Source: Puccinia triticina
Lineage: Eukaryota; Basidiomycota; Pucciniomycetes; Pucciniales; Pucciniaceae
DNA: 64,000 bases
Reading direction: 5' to 3'
NCBI RefSeq assembly: GCF_026914185.1
Contig: NC_070569.1
Location: 1,798,001-1,862,000, forward strand
The notes beneath the pieces were generated by a model that saw nothing but the letters and a program-made list of their open reading frames with translations, was not told the DNA's origin and ran no database searches. Position numbers and translations under genes: made by a program. How positions within the stretch are numbered: the stretch's first letter is position 1; each line of letters starts with the position of its first letter. Shown here in pieces: positions 11,027 through 22,677 of the stretch.

Positions 11027-12080
11027 ACGGCTTGGTTCAGAGAAATCAACTACTCACAATCAACATCGGATCCATGTCTTTTCATCCACAATGACAAAAC
11101 TTCCTCCATTTTCTTTCACGTCAATGACTTAATTGTAGCTGGAAATGTGGATGTCTTCGAAAGTCTGTTTCTTCTTTGTTTCCCATACTCAACAGCGCAT
11201 GATCCAGACACTCTGTTGGGAATGGACGTCGTTATATCAAAGGATGCAGTCACACTTTCTCAAGAGAAACTCATTGAAAAAGGACTGAACATTTTAGGAT
11301 GAACGGATTGCAAGACTGTCAATACTCCTCTTTCCGTAGCAGTACAACTCAAACCGGCGAATCAAAAAGAAAAGGACAACTTTGCCAAGCTCAATCTCAA
11401 TTATCGTACTTTCACCAGAATTCTAAATTATCTGTCTTGCCGAACCAGACCGGATCTGGCACCTGCAGTGTCAATTTTATCTAGCTTCAATAACGACCCG
11501 GGGATGAATCACTGGAAAGAAGTTCTGCACTGTTGGAAATATGTGAAAGGGACTAAAGATATGCATCTCACACTCCGGCCCGATCCTTCAATCTCAAAAT
11601 CTTTACAACATTATACCAACGCCACATGGGCAGACGATCTAGAAACGCGCCTATCTCGCAGCGGGTCAATTTGCTTTTGGAAAAACTGCCCGATTGCTTG
11701 GAACAGTAAAAGGCAACGGAACATAACTCTCTCATTGACAGAAGCCGAACTCAACGCGCTGGCAGACGGTGTTCAAGAAAACCAGTGGATAAAATTTCTA
11801 GTCAAAGAACTATGGAACGAATCTCTTGATCCATCAACATTTCACATTGATAATCAAGGTCTGGCTGAAAAACTAAAAAACTTTGGTTCGAACTCAAAGA
11901 CTAAACATCTTGACATAAAAATGAAGTGGCTTTGAGATCTAAAAAGCAAAAATGAAATCTGCGTGACGCTAATTCCCACCAAAGAAATGATAGCCGAAAC
12001 TCTTACAAAAGCTAGTAATGCCGAATCTCTCAATCATCTACGCGCAAAATGCTTTATGGTTCATTACTCACCAAGTTGAG
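11027..12080 (+). pseudogene. Copia-1 RT C-terminal half and RNase H
   Basis: Continues the RT interrupted at 4104: AWFREINYSQSTSDPCLF, then the catalytic motif FFHVNDLIVAGN, in which the first Asp of the usual VDD is Asn (codon AAT at 11123-11125). Next are the RT thumb, LLGMDVVI, and RNase H (NATWADDLETRLSRSGSICF, SLTEAELNALADG, FHIDNQGLAEK, KTKHLDIKMKWL). In-frame TGA stops occur at 11300 and 11933; beyond the second the frame continues to the usual Copia end (IPTKEMIAETLTKA) and a natural stop at about 12078. The RT is predicted inactive both from the stops and from the Asp loss. Confidence 0.83.
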
Positions 12081-12086
12081 GGGGGT

Positions 12087-13862
12087 GTTGAAACTCGTCG
12101 TGACATGTCTCCCTTGACTTGCGCCATTGCTCCGCTGTGAGAACTCCTTTGGGATGGGTTGGCAGTCCTTTGAGGGGGAAATAACAATATGATATTCCGG
12201 CTAAGTAATACTACTGTTACGGGTGGTTTGAAAGACCTGCCCCTCTATTATACTACACAGAATTCTGACAACAAATTTATTTATTGTTGTGGCGTGACTT
12301 TATGATGGAGAAAACTTGTATGTAGTAGTCTCTATCAGACCTAGATCAGTTTTAACAAGTACAAGGTGCGTATACAACCTTAATATGGTGAGATGGGTGA
12401 AGAATATAATCAAGTGAGAATCTGTTTTGTTGGTTTTTATGGTTTTAGCAGAGTGAAGTGATGATGGAGTGTGATATGAGTTTTCTATGTTGATGCCTGA
12501 TGACTGTGTTTCCGTGCTGATGGCAAAAGGATGACTGTTGACCACTGAGCTGGGGTGCCTGGGTGATGATGGAAAAATGGTGGGAGGAGGGCCTCCTTAT
12601 ATATTCTTTTCTGAGTTATTTTTGCTGGTGAGGGCTGCACTTGAGGCATTTCTGCTGGTGGTGACCCTGTGGATTGCACTGCCTTCTGCAAGGGGTGCAT
12701 GACTTAAACTGATGTTCCGCATGACAATGTGTGATTTGTACTTTTTAAGGCAAAGGCCGCCTAGGTTGGTTGCACTGCCAAAGTGGAGGCTTTCTGACCG
12801 CATGCATTGATGTAAGGTTTGCGCAAATCTGTTGAGTTGTTGAGTGGAGGCCTAGTCAATGCAGTTTCCAATGGGCCTGTTGTGTGAGGTGATCTGTAGC
12901 TAATAGTGGAGGCCTGCCTAACTAGTAAATCTAACTATACTCTTCTATATATGCATGCCTTTTATGATTTATTATATGACTTTCCACCTGGGTATGGCCT
13001 GTACTAAACCTATAATTGTAACTAACTTCTAAACTAAAAGAGCTAGCTGGGTAGTTGAAGTGAGTGACTAGGGTTAAGTTTGTATGTATAATCTATTTCT
13101 CTAATAATATTCTATCATATGCTAGTATTGTAGGCTGTGAGTTGAGGTTTTGGCAGTTTTGTTGCACGCAACAGATCTGGATCACCACACCGCGCTCTTT
13201 ACACTGCGGCGCAACAACCTCGATCTCATCAAACTAAACCTAATCTCTCAGCGTATCTTACTCTTCAAGATTGCTAGTGGTTCCTCATCGACTCTCAAAC
13301 TTTAATCATCTGTCACTACTCTCAACCAAACTCAACATTACTCGTCGATCATCCTTGCGCCTCTCCTCAAACAAGATCAAGACTTCAAGACACTCACAAC
13401 GTCAACTACTTCCCGCCGACAAGTCTCCGCAAAGCTTTAGCTAGGCCCGCCTGTATATATAGCTTGCAACTTGGTGAGAAATGCGACCCTGCATTTCCCG
13501 AAGACTCTCTTTGATTGGCTCAACTTTACTAACTTCATTCTCCCATAGTCATTTTCCTTAGATCTTTGCGCACTTTCTTCCTTGACTTATACTGTTGTCC
13601 TTACTTTCTATCTGGGTTTGTTCTCTTATTCATTGTCTATATCATTCATCTACCACCGACAACTAATCTTCAATCTCAAACATTCAGCTCAACAACAGTA
13701 CTTGTCTAAATCTTTACTCTCAGTTGTTCTTCCACAGATAGCCATCTGTCTCAGGGTTTGTTTCTTTATCTTCTCTTCTACTTATATTACCCATTGTTTT
13801 CTTACAGTCAATTCTGTTAGTTTTTGGTCTTTTTGCTCTGAAATACAGTCTCAGGTTCTTTA
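12087..13862 (+). repeat. Copia-1 3' LTR, interrupted
   Basis: Two parts, 12087-12135 and 13190-13862, together match the 5' LTR. The break is the solo LTR at 12136-13189. It ends at the target duplication catgc (13863-13867). Confidence 0.87.
12136..13189. mobile_element. Solo LTR, about 1,054 bp
   Basis: Inserted into the Copia-1 3' LTR with a 4-bp duplication ccgc (12132-12135 and 13190-13193). It begins TGTGAGAACTCC and ends GATCACCACA, i.e. TG...CA with TGTG/CACA terminal inversion. It has no internal coding domain, and the short frames on either strand are not recognisable. A solo LTR left by recombination fits best; orientation is not certain. Confidence 0.7.
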
Positions 13863-13867
13863 CATGC

Positions 13868-14112
13868 CCCAGGGTCCGGGGCATCGGGATGGGCCTTAAA
13901 AATGCCCCAAACCCCAGGGCATTATATAGTGTTATTTCGCGGAAGGAGGATTTCTTTGGGGGTGGTGTCTTTTTTTTGGATTTTGTGTTTTTTTTTGTCA
14001 TTAAAATGGCCATATGTAGTATGTACAGGTTTAGTTTAATGAAACAAGCTGAAAAGCACAAGCAAGAACCCCAAGGAAATGGGTGTAGGCACTGATAAAA
14101 GGTGAAAGGATT
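13868..14112. other. Unassigned, GC-hairpin words
   Basis: Begins with self-complementary words (tgccccagggtccggggca; atgccccaaaccccagggcat) and then a T-rich stretch. No gene is seen. Confidence 0.4.
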
Positions 14113-14523
14113 TTACAAGGGGCCATTGAAAGCCTGGTACCATCCCTTGAGACACAACAGGTGCTCAATGTTCCTTGGTTTGAGGGTGGATTGCTGCCAG
14201 GAGACGATTTGTCAGCCTTTGGAGAATACACCCTTGAAAGCCGCGCTTGTTGCTGGGATCAACAGGTATTTAGGAGCCATTATCAACAGGATAGGATAAG
14301 TCTTGTGTTGAATGGCCCAATAGGCAAGGATCTTAGTGCCTTGTGGTTCGGGATCCTCCTTCAAGTAGCAACTGATTTCAGAATTGATCCCCTCAATCGG
14401 TGCGGGTGAATTATAAAAGGCAGTTGCAAAGAAGTTGGAGCCTGATCCGGAGGCTGGGCATTGTGCTTGGGTTGCTAGCAGACTTGGCCACCCCGTCTTG
14501 TCAACACTCCCACTAATTTTCAA
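14113..14523 (-). pseudogene. hAT transposase C-terminal fragment
   Basis: Minus-strand translation shows the hAT dimerisation region: ILAYWAIQHKTYPILLIMAP, LIPATSAAFKGVFSKG, then after an in-frame TGA (14212-14214) QIVSWQQSTLKPRNIEHLLC and LKGWYQAFNGP, ending at TAA 14113. The order (W...YP-L..A...L-IPATS...VFS-G, then -Q--S...L-P-N-E-L-CLK-W) is diagnostic of the hAT C-terminus. The TGA stands where Arg is usual (RQ). Only the last quarter of a transposase remains; 14524 upward carries nothing I can assign. Confidence 0.75.
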
Positions 14524-15226
14524 CTTAGAATGTTATCTTTCAGCGGCATCACAGCTATGGGTGATAAGTCCAACACAAATATCTGCAGGATATTCACCAC
14601 AAGCTTGCTTAGAGAGTAACACTTTCAGAATTAAACCGTAGGGATAGTGAACAAGGCTAGGATTTATATTGGAACTGTTCTCCCGATGGTTGAGTTTGTT
14701 TGGATAATCAGGAAGATAAAAGGAAAGATTTTTTTTTCTTGATTTTTTTTTCTTTTGTTATATTTAGTCAATTGATTATTTATATGTTGATTTTTTTTCT
14801 TTATGTTGGAGATTCAAATTCTATTTGTTGATTGGTTGTGTACGGCTTTCAGGGTTTACGGGAAAAGGAAAGGGTAAGTAAGTCTGAGAAGAGCTTGCCG
14901 GCTGACTACTATGTTTGATGGTTTGGTATTATTTGTCAAAGGTTACTTGTCTGAATGCCGGCTACTGATATCTGGGGAATGTGGAGATGTTATTGGCTTG
15001 CTGGTTGACTACTGGGGTTAGCGGTGTCGGAAGAGAATACTTGTCAAGGCCTGCTACGGGTGTATGATAAAGATTTTTAGAACAATTCAAGCTGCTCTAG
15101 CGAGAGGCTCATAACCTGTTGGAGGTAGAGCTCAAGGAATCAATGATTTCATTACATACATATGGAATGAATCTAAATAGTATCTACAAGAGTATGTGAC
15201 AGGCCACGTAGTCGAGGTCACTGTAC
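14524..15226. other. Unassigned spacer between hAT remnant and LINE
   Basis: AT-rich with T runs (14730-14800). Part may be the decayed upstream hAT gene on the minus strand, but I cannot align any motif. No gene is supported. Confidence 0.4.
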
Positions 15227-16761
15227 ATGTCATCTACATATACCAACAAGGTTGAGCTCCTTTTTGCAGGCACATCAGTGGTATTGAGTGGCTGTGACTT
15301 GTTGGATGTCCCCCCGGTGGAAGCTTCTTCTTTTGTGGTATACCCCTTTGTCACCTGCAAGGAGGTAACTGAAGTGCTAAGTAGACTGGCAAAGAAGAAG
15401 GCCTCAGGGCATGATCACATTCCCAATGAAATCCTCTCCACATGCGCTGAAGAGCTGGCTGACACTCTTGCTACCCTTTTCAACAGATGCATACACAAGG
15501 ACCGGTTCCCCACTGCCTGGCGCATCACCACCACAGTCATTATCAGAAAGTTTGCAAAACTGGATTACACCAACCCAGGGGTGTACCAACAAATAGCCCT
15601 GCTCAACACAATCAGCAAAGTCTTTGAGTCAACCATTGCTGACCGACTTACTTTCTGGGCAGAATTGCAGAACATCATCCCCAACGGACACTCAGGAGGA
15701 CGCCAAGGTAAATGGTGCGAAGACGCTCTACTGGCGCTAACTATGTGGGTAAAGCAGAAATGGAGGGAGGGCAAGACAGTCACGGCTCTGTTCTTAGATG
15801 GGAAGTCGGCCTACCCGTTGGTCAACCCCTGCCGCCTGGTTCATTCCCTCCGTTGGAAGGGATGCCCCACCTATTTGTGGAAGATCATAGGCCGTTTCCT
15901 GGAAGGTTGACGCACAAGACTTCGCCTCGCGGATTACAAATCAGCTGAGTTTGAAGTTGATAAGGGGCTCCTGCAGGGCTCACCCTTATCAGTCATCCTG
16001 TACATCATCTACAACTCCGATCTGTTGCTAAGGCAATTTGACTTTGATAGGGATGAGGTGTCTTTAGGCTTCATCAATGATGTTGTTGACCTCTCAGTGG
16101 GAAGGACCGTAGAAGAGGCCAGGGTGCAATTGAATCAGATAGGGGAGGAGTCGCTCTTGTGGGGCAGGAGCCATGGGGCTATCTTCGATAGCCAGAAGGC
16201 ACAATTTGTGATCTTCACACATCCAAAAGCGGCTAAGTCCCCTTTCCTATTTAATGACCAGGAATTGGCCCCGCAGCAGGACGTCAAATGTCTGGGCCTT
16301 TGGCTTGATGAGAAACTGACGTTTGGGAAGCAACACGCACAGGTTAGGAAAAAAGCCAATGACACTCTAGGCCAGCTCCTTAGGATTGGCAGCTTGGCGT
16401 GGGGAATACGGGAGCAGGAGCGCTGGCTTCTGATCTCGGCTATTCTTGTGCCCAGGGTTCTCTACGGGGCGCAGGTCTGGTTCACCTCCCTGAACAGGCA
16501 GAAAGTTTCAAACATGATCTCATAGAAAGCTTGGCGGTGTGTTTCGCGTTAGGAGCTCTGAAGTCCACGCCGGTCAAATACCTCGACAAGTACCGGCCCT
16601 TCAGATGCATCAAAACAACCGCTATAAACCGTATTACAAACTTTCACCTGACTAAGCTGACTAGGGTGACTCACAGGGCTACGGCAATAGAGCAGCAAAT
16701 TTGAACTGAAGTGTTGTGGACGGCCAGGACTTTCCCTAGTGCTGCCCACGCCTCCCTCAAC
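15227..16761 (+). pseudogene. LINE reverse transcriptase
   Basis: RT motifs are in order: KKASGHDHIPNEIL, FPTAWRITTTVIIRK, YQQIALLNTISKVFES, NGHSGGRQGKWCEDAL, TALFLDGKSAYPLV (motif A), LLQGSPLSVILYIIYNSDL (motif B), then GFINDVVDL (motif C) where Asn (AAT 16076-16078) replaces the first catalytic Asp. An in-frame TGA at 15908 sits where Arg is likely (EG*RTRLRL), and a second stop lies near 16523. The frame carries on into the thumb (LGLWLDEKLTFGKQHAQVRK). Clearly inactive. Confidence 0.78.
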
Positions 16762-17180
16762 CAGCGGTGGGCAGATAAGTTATCCAAAATTCCGCATTTT
16801 TGGTTTGTAAATTTGAATTTTGCACACAAAGGTTCAAGTTATCAGCAAGATTCAAAAATAAGGGCTTTGTAACACTATTATCATTAATCTCAACAAAAAA
16901 AATCCCATGTTTCTTGGGTAATTTTCTTCTAATCATTGATTACACAACAGATTTTCAGTTATCTGTAACTAAGTTACAGATAACTGAAAATCTTTTGCGT
17001 AATAAATGATTAGAAGAAAATTACTCCATGAAAATTTGATATTTTTGGCACAAATTGAAGGTAATGGTGTTAAAAAGCCCTGATCTTTAAATCTTGCTGA
17101 TGACTTGAACCTTTGTGTGCAAAATTCAAAATTACAAACCAAAAATGTGGAATTTTGGATAAGATATCTGCCCACCGCTG
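16762..17180. mobile_element. hAT-type MITE, 419 bp, near-complete palindrome
   Basis: Terminal inverted repeats start CAGCGGTGGGCAG and extend for about 200 bp each, meeting near 16975 at 'ttatctgtaactaagttaca', so the element is almost one hairpin. It is flanked by the direct repeat cctcaac (16755-16761 and 17181-17187; 8 bp with one mismatch), as expected for hAT-mobilised elements. It interrupts the LINE between RT and RNase H. Confidence 0.82.
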
Positions 17181-18294
17181 CCTCAACCGGGAGGTACTGG
17201 CTGGCCTCGCAGAGAAAAGGCTTGAGGTGGTGAATTTTGTCAACATTAGCAGGCCCCCATGGCGACCCAAAAGACATATGGAGCTCGTCGTTGACAGGGC
17301 CAGCAAGCAGGAGGCAAAACAATCAGTGGTATTGTTCCTTGAAACAGTAAACCCCGCTTTTGACCTGGTTATCTCCACTGACGGCTCTGCTCACCCAGAG
17401 GAAGGGCTAGGAGCAGCGGCGGTCTCAATAGTTGGAAGTCTGTCTGAACTTGCATTCTTAGGTCCGCCGGGCAGGGCCTCCAACTTTGAGTGCAAATTTG
17501 TAGGCATCCGGCTTGGACTGGAGATAGGCAGCACGGCAAAGCTCCCAGTAACCGGGGCCCAAATAATCATCTTGACAGACAGCCAAGCAGCCATTGACAG
17601 GTTGAGGAACCCAAGGGCTCAAAAATGAGGCCAATACATTCTTTCTCAAATCCAGGATACAGCTGACTCTATCCCAATCTCAACACAGATTATGGTCCGA
17701 TGGTGCCTGGGCCACGTTGGGATCAAGGGCAACAAGCTGGCCAACAGAAAAGCGGCGGAGGCCAGAGGAGCTTCCCTCCTTGACGAGTCGATCAAGGGCA
17801 GCGTGTCAGCCAAGAAGACCAATTTGCTCCGGAAGGAGAAACTATGGAAAGGGTCCCTGCAAATGACCTTTCCTGTCCAGGCGGCATTCCATCAACTTCG
17901 CTCAGGGCACATTCATTTGAATGCTTTCCAATTCAAGTGCAGTCAAGCTCCATACCCAATTTGCTTTGAGTGTGGGGTCCCCAAAACAGTGGATCACTAC
18001 CTTGTCTCTTGTTCCAGGTACACCGGGGCTAGGGCAGTAGCCAGGACAATCCTCTGCAACAAGAGGATCACCACGGTCACAACCAGAACTCTCCTCCACA
18101 ACCCCTTGGCCTTCCTGGCCACAAAAATCCTTCATCAAACTCTTGGCCAGACTCCCTCAATTCCGACAGGAAAGCAAATTTGGGGATACCCTTTGAGATC
18201 ACCCTTCCAGCTCTTTGGACCCAACTTCTCCCCACGGGTTCTTCCCTTTTTCACCCATCTTTTTCCTCCTTTTTCTTTCTTCTCTTCTAAATAA
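17181..18294 (+). pseudogene. LINE RNase H and zinc-binding C-terminus
   Basis: VISTDGSAHPEEGLGAAAVS carries the first RNase H Asp, ASNFECKFVGIRLGLEIG the Glu and IIILTDSQAAIDRL the second Asp. A TGA at 17626 interrupts it, after which MVRWCLGHVGIKGNKLANRK supplies the His-containing RNase H end (GHxGIxGNxxAN). The zinc segment CFECGVPKTVDHYLVSC (CxxC...HxxxxC) at about 17960-18015 is typical of LINE C-termini. It ends at TAA 18292. Confidence 0.76.
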
Positions 18295-18310
18295 ATAAAT
18301 AGCAAAAAAA

Positions 18311-18822
18311 AACTCTCAAAAGCAAACTCCCAGAAAGCCCGTTAAAGTTCTCCCCTCTATTTTCAATTGTAAGGCTGTATGGTTCTGCTACATAGTTAAA
18401 TTTGTAAGCTAGTTGAATATGCATAGTGCGCAATGTTAAATCAAATCTGCACTTCAAAAAAAAAAAAAAAGCCCCTTAACCCGTTCATGGCCTGTTGTTA
18501 TTTCATTTATTTTCATTGTCTGGGTGCAAGTCACACATACAACTGGGGGTTTTATGGTAGTTTCACAATCTGAGATGCGGGTGAGACAGGGCCCAACGGA
18601 TGCAAGAGAGTTGGCAGCTTTGCATCCATGATCTGAGATGTGTGCGAGACAGGGCCCGATGGGCGTGAGAGTGGGGAGCCCAATCCGAGAATCCGACCAG
18701 ATATCCCGGGTATTTACCGGATATCACGTGACCGCTACCGGATATTCCGCGCGGGAAATCCAACAATGTTTGAAGTTACGATAGCAACTCAATACCTGAA
18801 CCCCAGTGGAAATCCTTCTCAC
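18311..18822. other. Intergenic, upstream of SR140
   Basis: Contains an A run near 18456 and a degenerate direct repeat of about 30 bp (atctgagatg-g-g-gagacagggccc) at 18568 and 18631. The immediate 5' side of the gene (18690-18770) is GC-rich with ccggatat words. No TATA box is obvious. Confidence 0.5.
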
Positions 18823-21822
18823 ATGAAGTCTCAGGAGGCGCTCAATGCGTTTGTTTCCGGGCCTATCAAAAAATCGAAATTCGTTAAGGAGAAAGAGGCC
18901 GCCGAAGCCAAGAAGCGCGAGGAAGAGGAACTCGCTTCGAAGGCCTACGAGGACTTTGTAGCGGCATTCGACGGGAACGATCGAGGTAGCGGACGAGGTC
19001 GTGGTGTCGGGTCGTCAAACTCTCATGGAAGATCAACCCAAGGCCCAGCATTTGTCAAGCCTGGTGGAGCGCCCCGGACAGTGGTCAAGCTAGACTCCCC
19101 CGTCGAAGAATCCCCGCCTCCTCTGAGAGCTTCGTTTGCCCCCCACCCTTCGACCGAAACTCCTATCCTCCCACCCAACAACCACCCTCCCTCTAATCCC
19201 ACAGTTCCTACCACATCGAAGAAATTGAAAGCTGGAGAAAGCTTTTTGGAAGAATTGAAAAGGTGCGTCGCTCTGTTGTGAGGGTCCAGTTTGGTCGCAA
19301 TGATATCATCATCCTGATCGATATCTCGGTCGTTTGTCTCCAGGAAAGATGCTGAACGTGAAGGCCGATTGGCGGCGAAAGCAAGCAAGGACCCTCGAGG
19401 CATGAGTATAACTGCTCTAGCCGGTCAGTTGACTTTCAGACTAACTACCAGCATGTTGACCAAGCAACTCAAACCACCGTTTCTCCTTATGTTTGTCTAG
19501 CCTTGGAGACTGCTCCTCATCTCTCGGGGGGATCAAGGGATACCGGCGACCCACTGACAACTAACGTACACGTTGGCAATCTACCCGGCACGATATGCGA
19601 ACAATCCTTGGGAGCCTTTTGTGTCAAATGGGGTCCGATCGCCTCACTCAAAGTCGGCTCATCTCTTCGCTGATGCAAAAAAAAAAAAAAAAAAAAAACC
19701 GTGGGATCCATGTTCATTTGCTCATTGATTTTTTTGGGATCTCCCACCCATAACACCACTCAGATTATGTGGCCCAGAAGTGGTAGCGATAATATTGGTG
19801 GGGCTGGATACGGAATGGTTGCCATGAGGCAAAGCAAGTCTGGCGGCTTGAATGGTTTTATCTCTTATATGCGGTAAGTCACTTCAAAGCCTACAAAGAT
19901 AATCACAACTGTAATGCTGAGGTTCTCGGTCATCAATCACGTCTCCAGGCGATCTGATGCGGAACGAGCGTGTAGGGAGCTTGACGGTTTTGATTGGGGG
20001 GGTCATATACTTCGAACCGGTTGGGGAAAGGCTATGCCCATGCCCCCAGGCCACAAGCCCCAATTCGGTATGCTGAATGCCCTCATCATATCAGTTATAT
20101 TTAGGGGACAATTGTATTCAACGTTTCCATCTCTGTAGAGCTACCTAGGGATGCCCGAACAACTTCCCGTTCACCTTCACCTAGAAGACGTCGATATGGG
20201 CGCTCCCCAGGTTATAGAAAAAGAAGATCGCGCAGCGTGTCTTGCGATTCGCGTGACAACCGTCGGTCTAGATCTCGATCTCGATCCCGATCGCGCTCTC
20301 GGTCGCGTTCGAGACACGGTGGCGATCGAGGACGTTCCAAACGAATGAGATCCCGATATAGCTCGGTGTCTAGATCGCGCTCGAGGTCACGGTCGTACGA
20401 TCGTTCGAGAAGATCATCTAGGAGTTATTCCTCAAATTACTCCAGGTCTAGATCCCCTTCTCGAGACCGTCGAGATTGGCCCAAGCTTCAAGAGGACGAA
20501 GAAAAGTTCATCCGCACCGTTGCCAAAAAGGTCCTGGAACATGGGGAACGTTTCGAAAGAACCTTAAGAGAAAGGGAGCGGACAAACCCAAAGTTCAAAT
20601 TCTTGATTGAAGCTGATGTAAGTTGCAATCATAGTCTTGAGGTTCTTTACAGCCTTTAACCATTTAGCAGCTCACCTCTCCACCTATTTGTTTTCTCTTG
20701 GCGTCATAGACCGCGGCTTATCATTTCTTTCGAATGCTGGTTGATCGGCATTATCGGCCCCCTTCCCCACCCCCTCCCCCATTTGCTGACGACGTAAGAT
20801 TGGCTCATTGTTACTACTCCAGCCATTGATCGCTGACAAGGAAAGCGAACAGGGATACGCTTCTATTTATTCTACTGACTCTGCCGAAGAGTCTGAGAAC
20901 GAGCGGCTTGCGAAGGGCAAATTGGGCAAACATAGCCGTCGACGGTTCCAAGCGATGCTTCGGAGCTTGACCCCTCAAAGAGAAAAGATTGCAAGATGCA
21001 TGGCTTTCGCTTTACATCACGCGGATGCTGCCGAAGAGGTACTTCTTTCTCGTTGAAGTTAAACGAGTTGATTTGATCTAATTATTCTGCTTCTGTCTCC
21101 ATCAACGAAAATTTTCCTTGAAGGTCGCTGAAATCTTAGTCCAGTCATTGACTATTGACATGACTCCAGTACCCAGGAAGCTTGCCCGACTCTACGTGAT
21201 CTCGGATATTTTACACAACAGTTCAAATTCTTTGCCTAATGCATGGAAGTACCGTCAAATTTTAGAGAAGCTTTTACCAGATGTTTTTGATCACCTCAAC
21301 CTGATCTATCGCTCGTTTCCGGGTCGAATCAAAGCCGAGAATTTCAAGAAGCAGATATGTGTGATTGTCAACGTGTGGAATTCGTTCATGGTCTTCGGTC
21401 AAAATTCGATAGATGATTTTAATGAAAGACTCATCAAGGTGGATATTGACGATGAAGAGGTCCAGCAGGCTATCGATGGTGAAGATGTCGGTATTCCTCT
21501 GCCGGAGGGTGAGGACATTGATGGAGTAGCTGCAGATGAAAGTTTCTTGTTTCCGACAGAGGAACCACCAGCGGAGGGTAAGTCCACTGTTGTTTCGTGT
21601 CATCCTGATGTTCACGGTATTGAATTCTGCCGCATTTGTATTCCTCAATTTTCTGGAATAGATGGCCAACAACTCCCTGCACAGCAAGCCCATCCTAAAC
21701 CCGCTCGCTCTTCAGGCTTTGCTAAGGCCTTCAAACCAGCAGTCATGGAGCCCAGTCAAACATCTGGTGACCAGTCATCCGAATCAGGTGTGAAGTTGGC
21801 CGGTGCCATCAAACTTGCCTGA
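18823..21822 (+). CDS. SR140: U2 snRNP-associated SR140 / U2SURP homologue (10 exons, 754 aa)
   Basis: Predicted exons: 18823-19262, 19344-19423, 19501-19652, 19764-19873, 19949-20067, 20139-20617, 20710-20793, 20853-21038, 21124-21577, 21662-21822. All introns begin GT and end AG, and the phases join without a stop. The product is a nuclear pre-mRNA splicing factor that associates with the U2 snRNP. Domains in order: an N-terminal helix typical of the family (LNAF...AYEDFVAAFDG); RRM about 190-290 (LTTNVHVGNLPG, MWPRSG, LRTGWGKAMPMPPG); RS-rich tract about 310-400; SURP about 400-470 (FIRTVAKKVLEHGERFE, NPKFKFL, AYHFFRML); the GYASIYSTDSAEESE signature; CID about 520-670 (ARLYVISDILHNSS, YRSFPG...ENFKKQI); acidic then Gly/Ser tail. 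An upstream in-frame ATG at 18766 would add 19 residues; I prefer 18823, close to the conserved block. It is the only host gene recognised here. Confidence 0.9.
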
Positions 21823-22677
21823 TTGTTTTTTCGACTGAACAGATTCTGTAATCATCTCACTGCAACCAAGAAAAAACAATGTTCTTGTAAATCTACCTCA
21901 GTTTACTACCAATTCAATGTTATTTTTCACCCTTCTCACTTTGGTCTCAGTATCCTCAATTATTGGTGGTCCTGCCATCTCACAAAGTGTCAGCAAGACT
22001 GTTGGGTGGGTCGGGTGTGCTTGTTAGGTAAAACTCAAAGTTGTCTGTGTCCCTAACAACAATGGCAAAACAAATGCTTGACGTATGTTGTGTATCATAT
22101 GGTCTTGCATCAAAATACACATTGTTTGTCTATTGTGACACCAGGAAAAAAAATAAGTCACTTGATGACAAGTGACATGCTGCAGCTTTTGTTTCAGCTC
22201 CCAAGCTGCCCTTGAGCCTGGGCAGCTGATACTCAGCTTCAGCCCATGTCCTCCTGAGCTTTGTCCCAGGCCTTAAGCTATGGCCTGGGCCCAGCTGAGC
22301 CTCAGGTGAATGGACAGAACTGAAAGAATACACATTCCCTTGTACAGGTTGGTCATTGAGGGACTGTATTCCCCAATGACCAATATATGCCAGTCATCAA
22401 TGAACTGTGTATTCCCCTCAATGACCAGTACATGCTGGTCATCAAAGGGAGCTGGACTGCCCTAGATGAGCAGTGTGTAAGGATGATGATTGGTACCCCA
22501 GTACCACTAGTGGTACCTGGGGTCCAAAATGGGCACCTGTCACCACACCCAGCACCACCCAGCTGGTACTGCAGTTACTTACCGCCAGTATCAGCAGTAC
22601 CAGCAGTACCAGCAGTGTAAATTTAATCTCTTTCAATTTTGAATCACATACAGTTTTCACTAACACCTCTCTGATCA
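21823..22677. other. SR140 downstream region with palindromic segments
   Basis: No gene. Self-complementary words are frequent: cccaggcc...ggcctggg near 22265, a 'ggtcattgaggg...caatgacc' pair at about 22350-22385 and a second one to 22440, and a ggtaccccagtaccactagt palindrome centred near 22509. The 'ggtcatt/caatgacc' words resemble the ggtcatcaagagg repeat at 62.0-62.2 kb. A cagcagtac microsatellite lies at 22585-22615. Confidence 0.5.

Larger units (their letters stand above)
509..13862 (+). mobile_element. Ty1/copia LTR retrotransposon Copia-1 (nested, decayed)
   Basis: A complete Copia-type element in outline. The 5' LTR is 509-1239 and the 3' LTR starts at 12087, preceded by a purine tract (gttgagggggg). 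Gag, protease, integrase, RT and RNase H run in that order, which is Copia order. The 5-bp target duplication catgc lies at 504-508 and 13863-13867 (the exact edge is uncertain by one base because the LTR ends ...tctttac/a). Two later insertions split it: a gag-protease LTR element at 4105-11026 inside the RT, and a solo LTR at 12136-13189 inside the 3' LTR. With both removed, the LTRs are about 731 and 718 bp. The 13-bp difference is a small tandem duplication near 545-570 in the 5' copy. The element is dead by stop codons at 2754, 2787, 11300 and 11933. Confidence 0.88.
15227..18310 (+). mobile_element. LINE (non-LTR) retrotransposon, 5' truncated and decayed
   Basis: An RT, then an RNase H, then a CCHH-type zinc segment, followed by a short tail of taaataaataaatag plus an A run (18283-18310). 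This layout suits fungal LINEs of the Tad1/I type, which carry RNase H. No endonuclease is present, so the 5' part is missing. A 419-bp MITE (16762-17180) splits it. Confidence 0.78.

Noticed and set aside
11300..11302. TGA as a recoded sense codon in transposon genes
   Set aside because: The SR140 gene ends with TGA and uses normal code, and the TGA sites fit CGA-to-TGA mutation.
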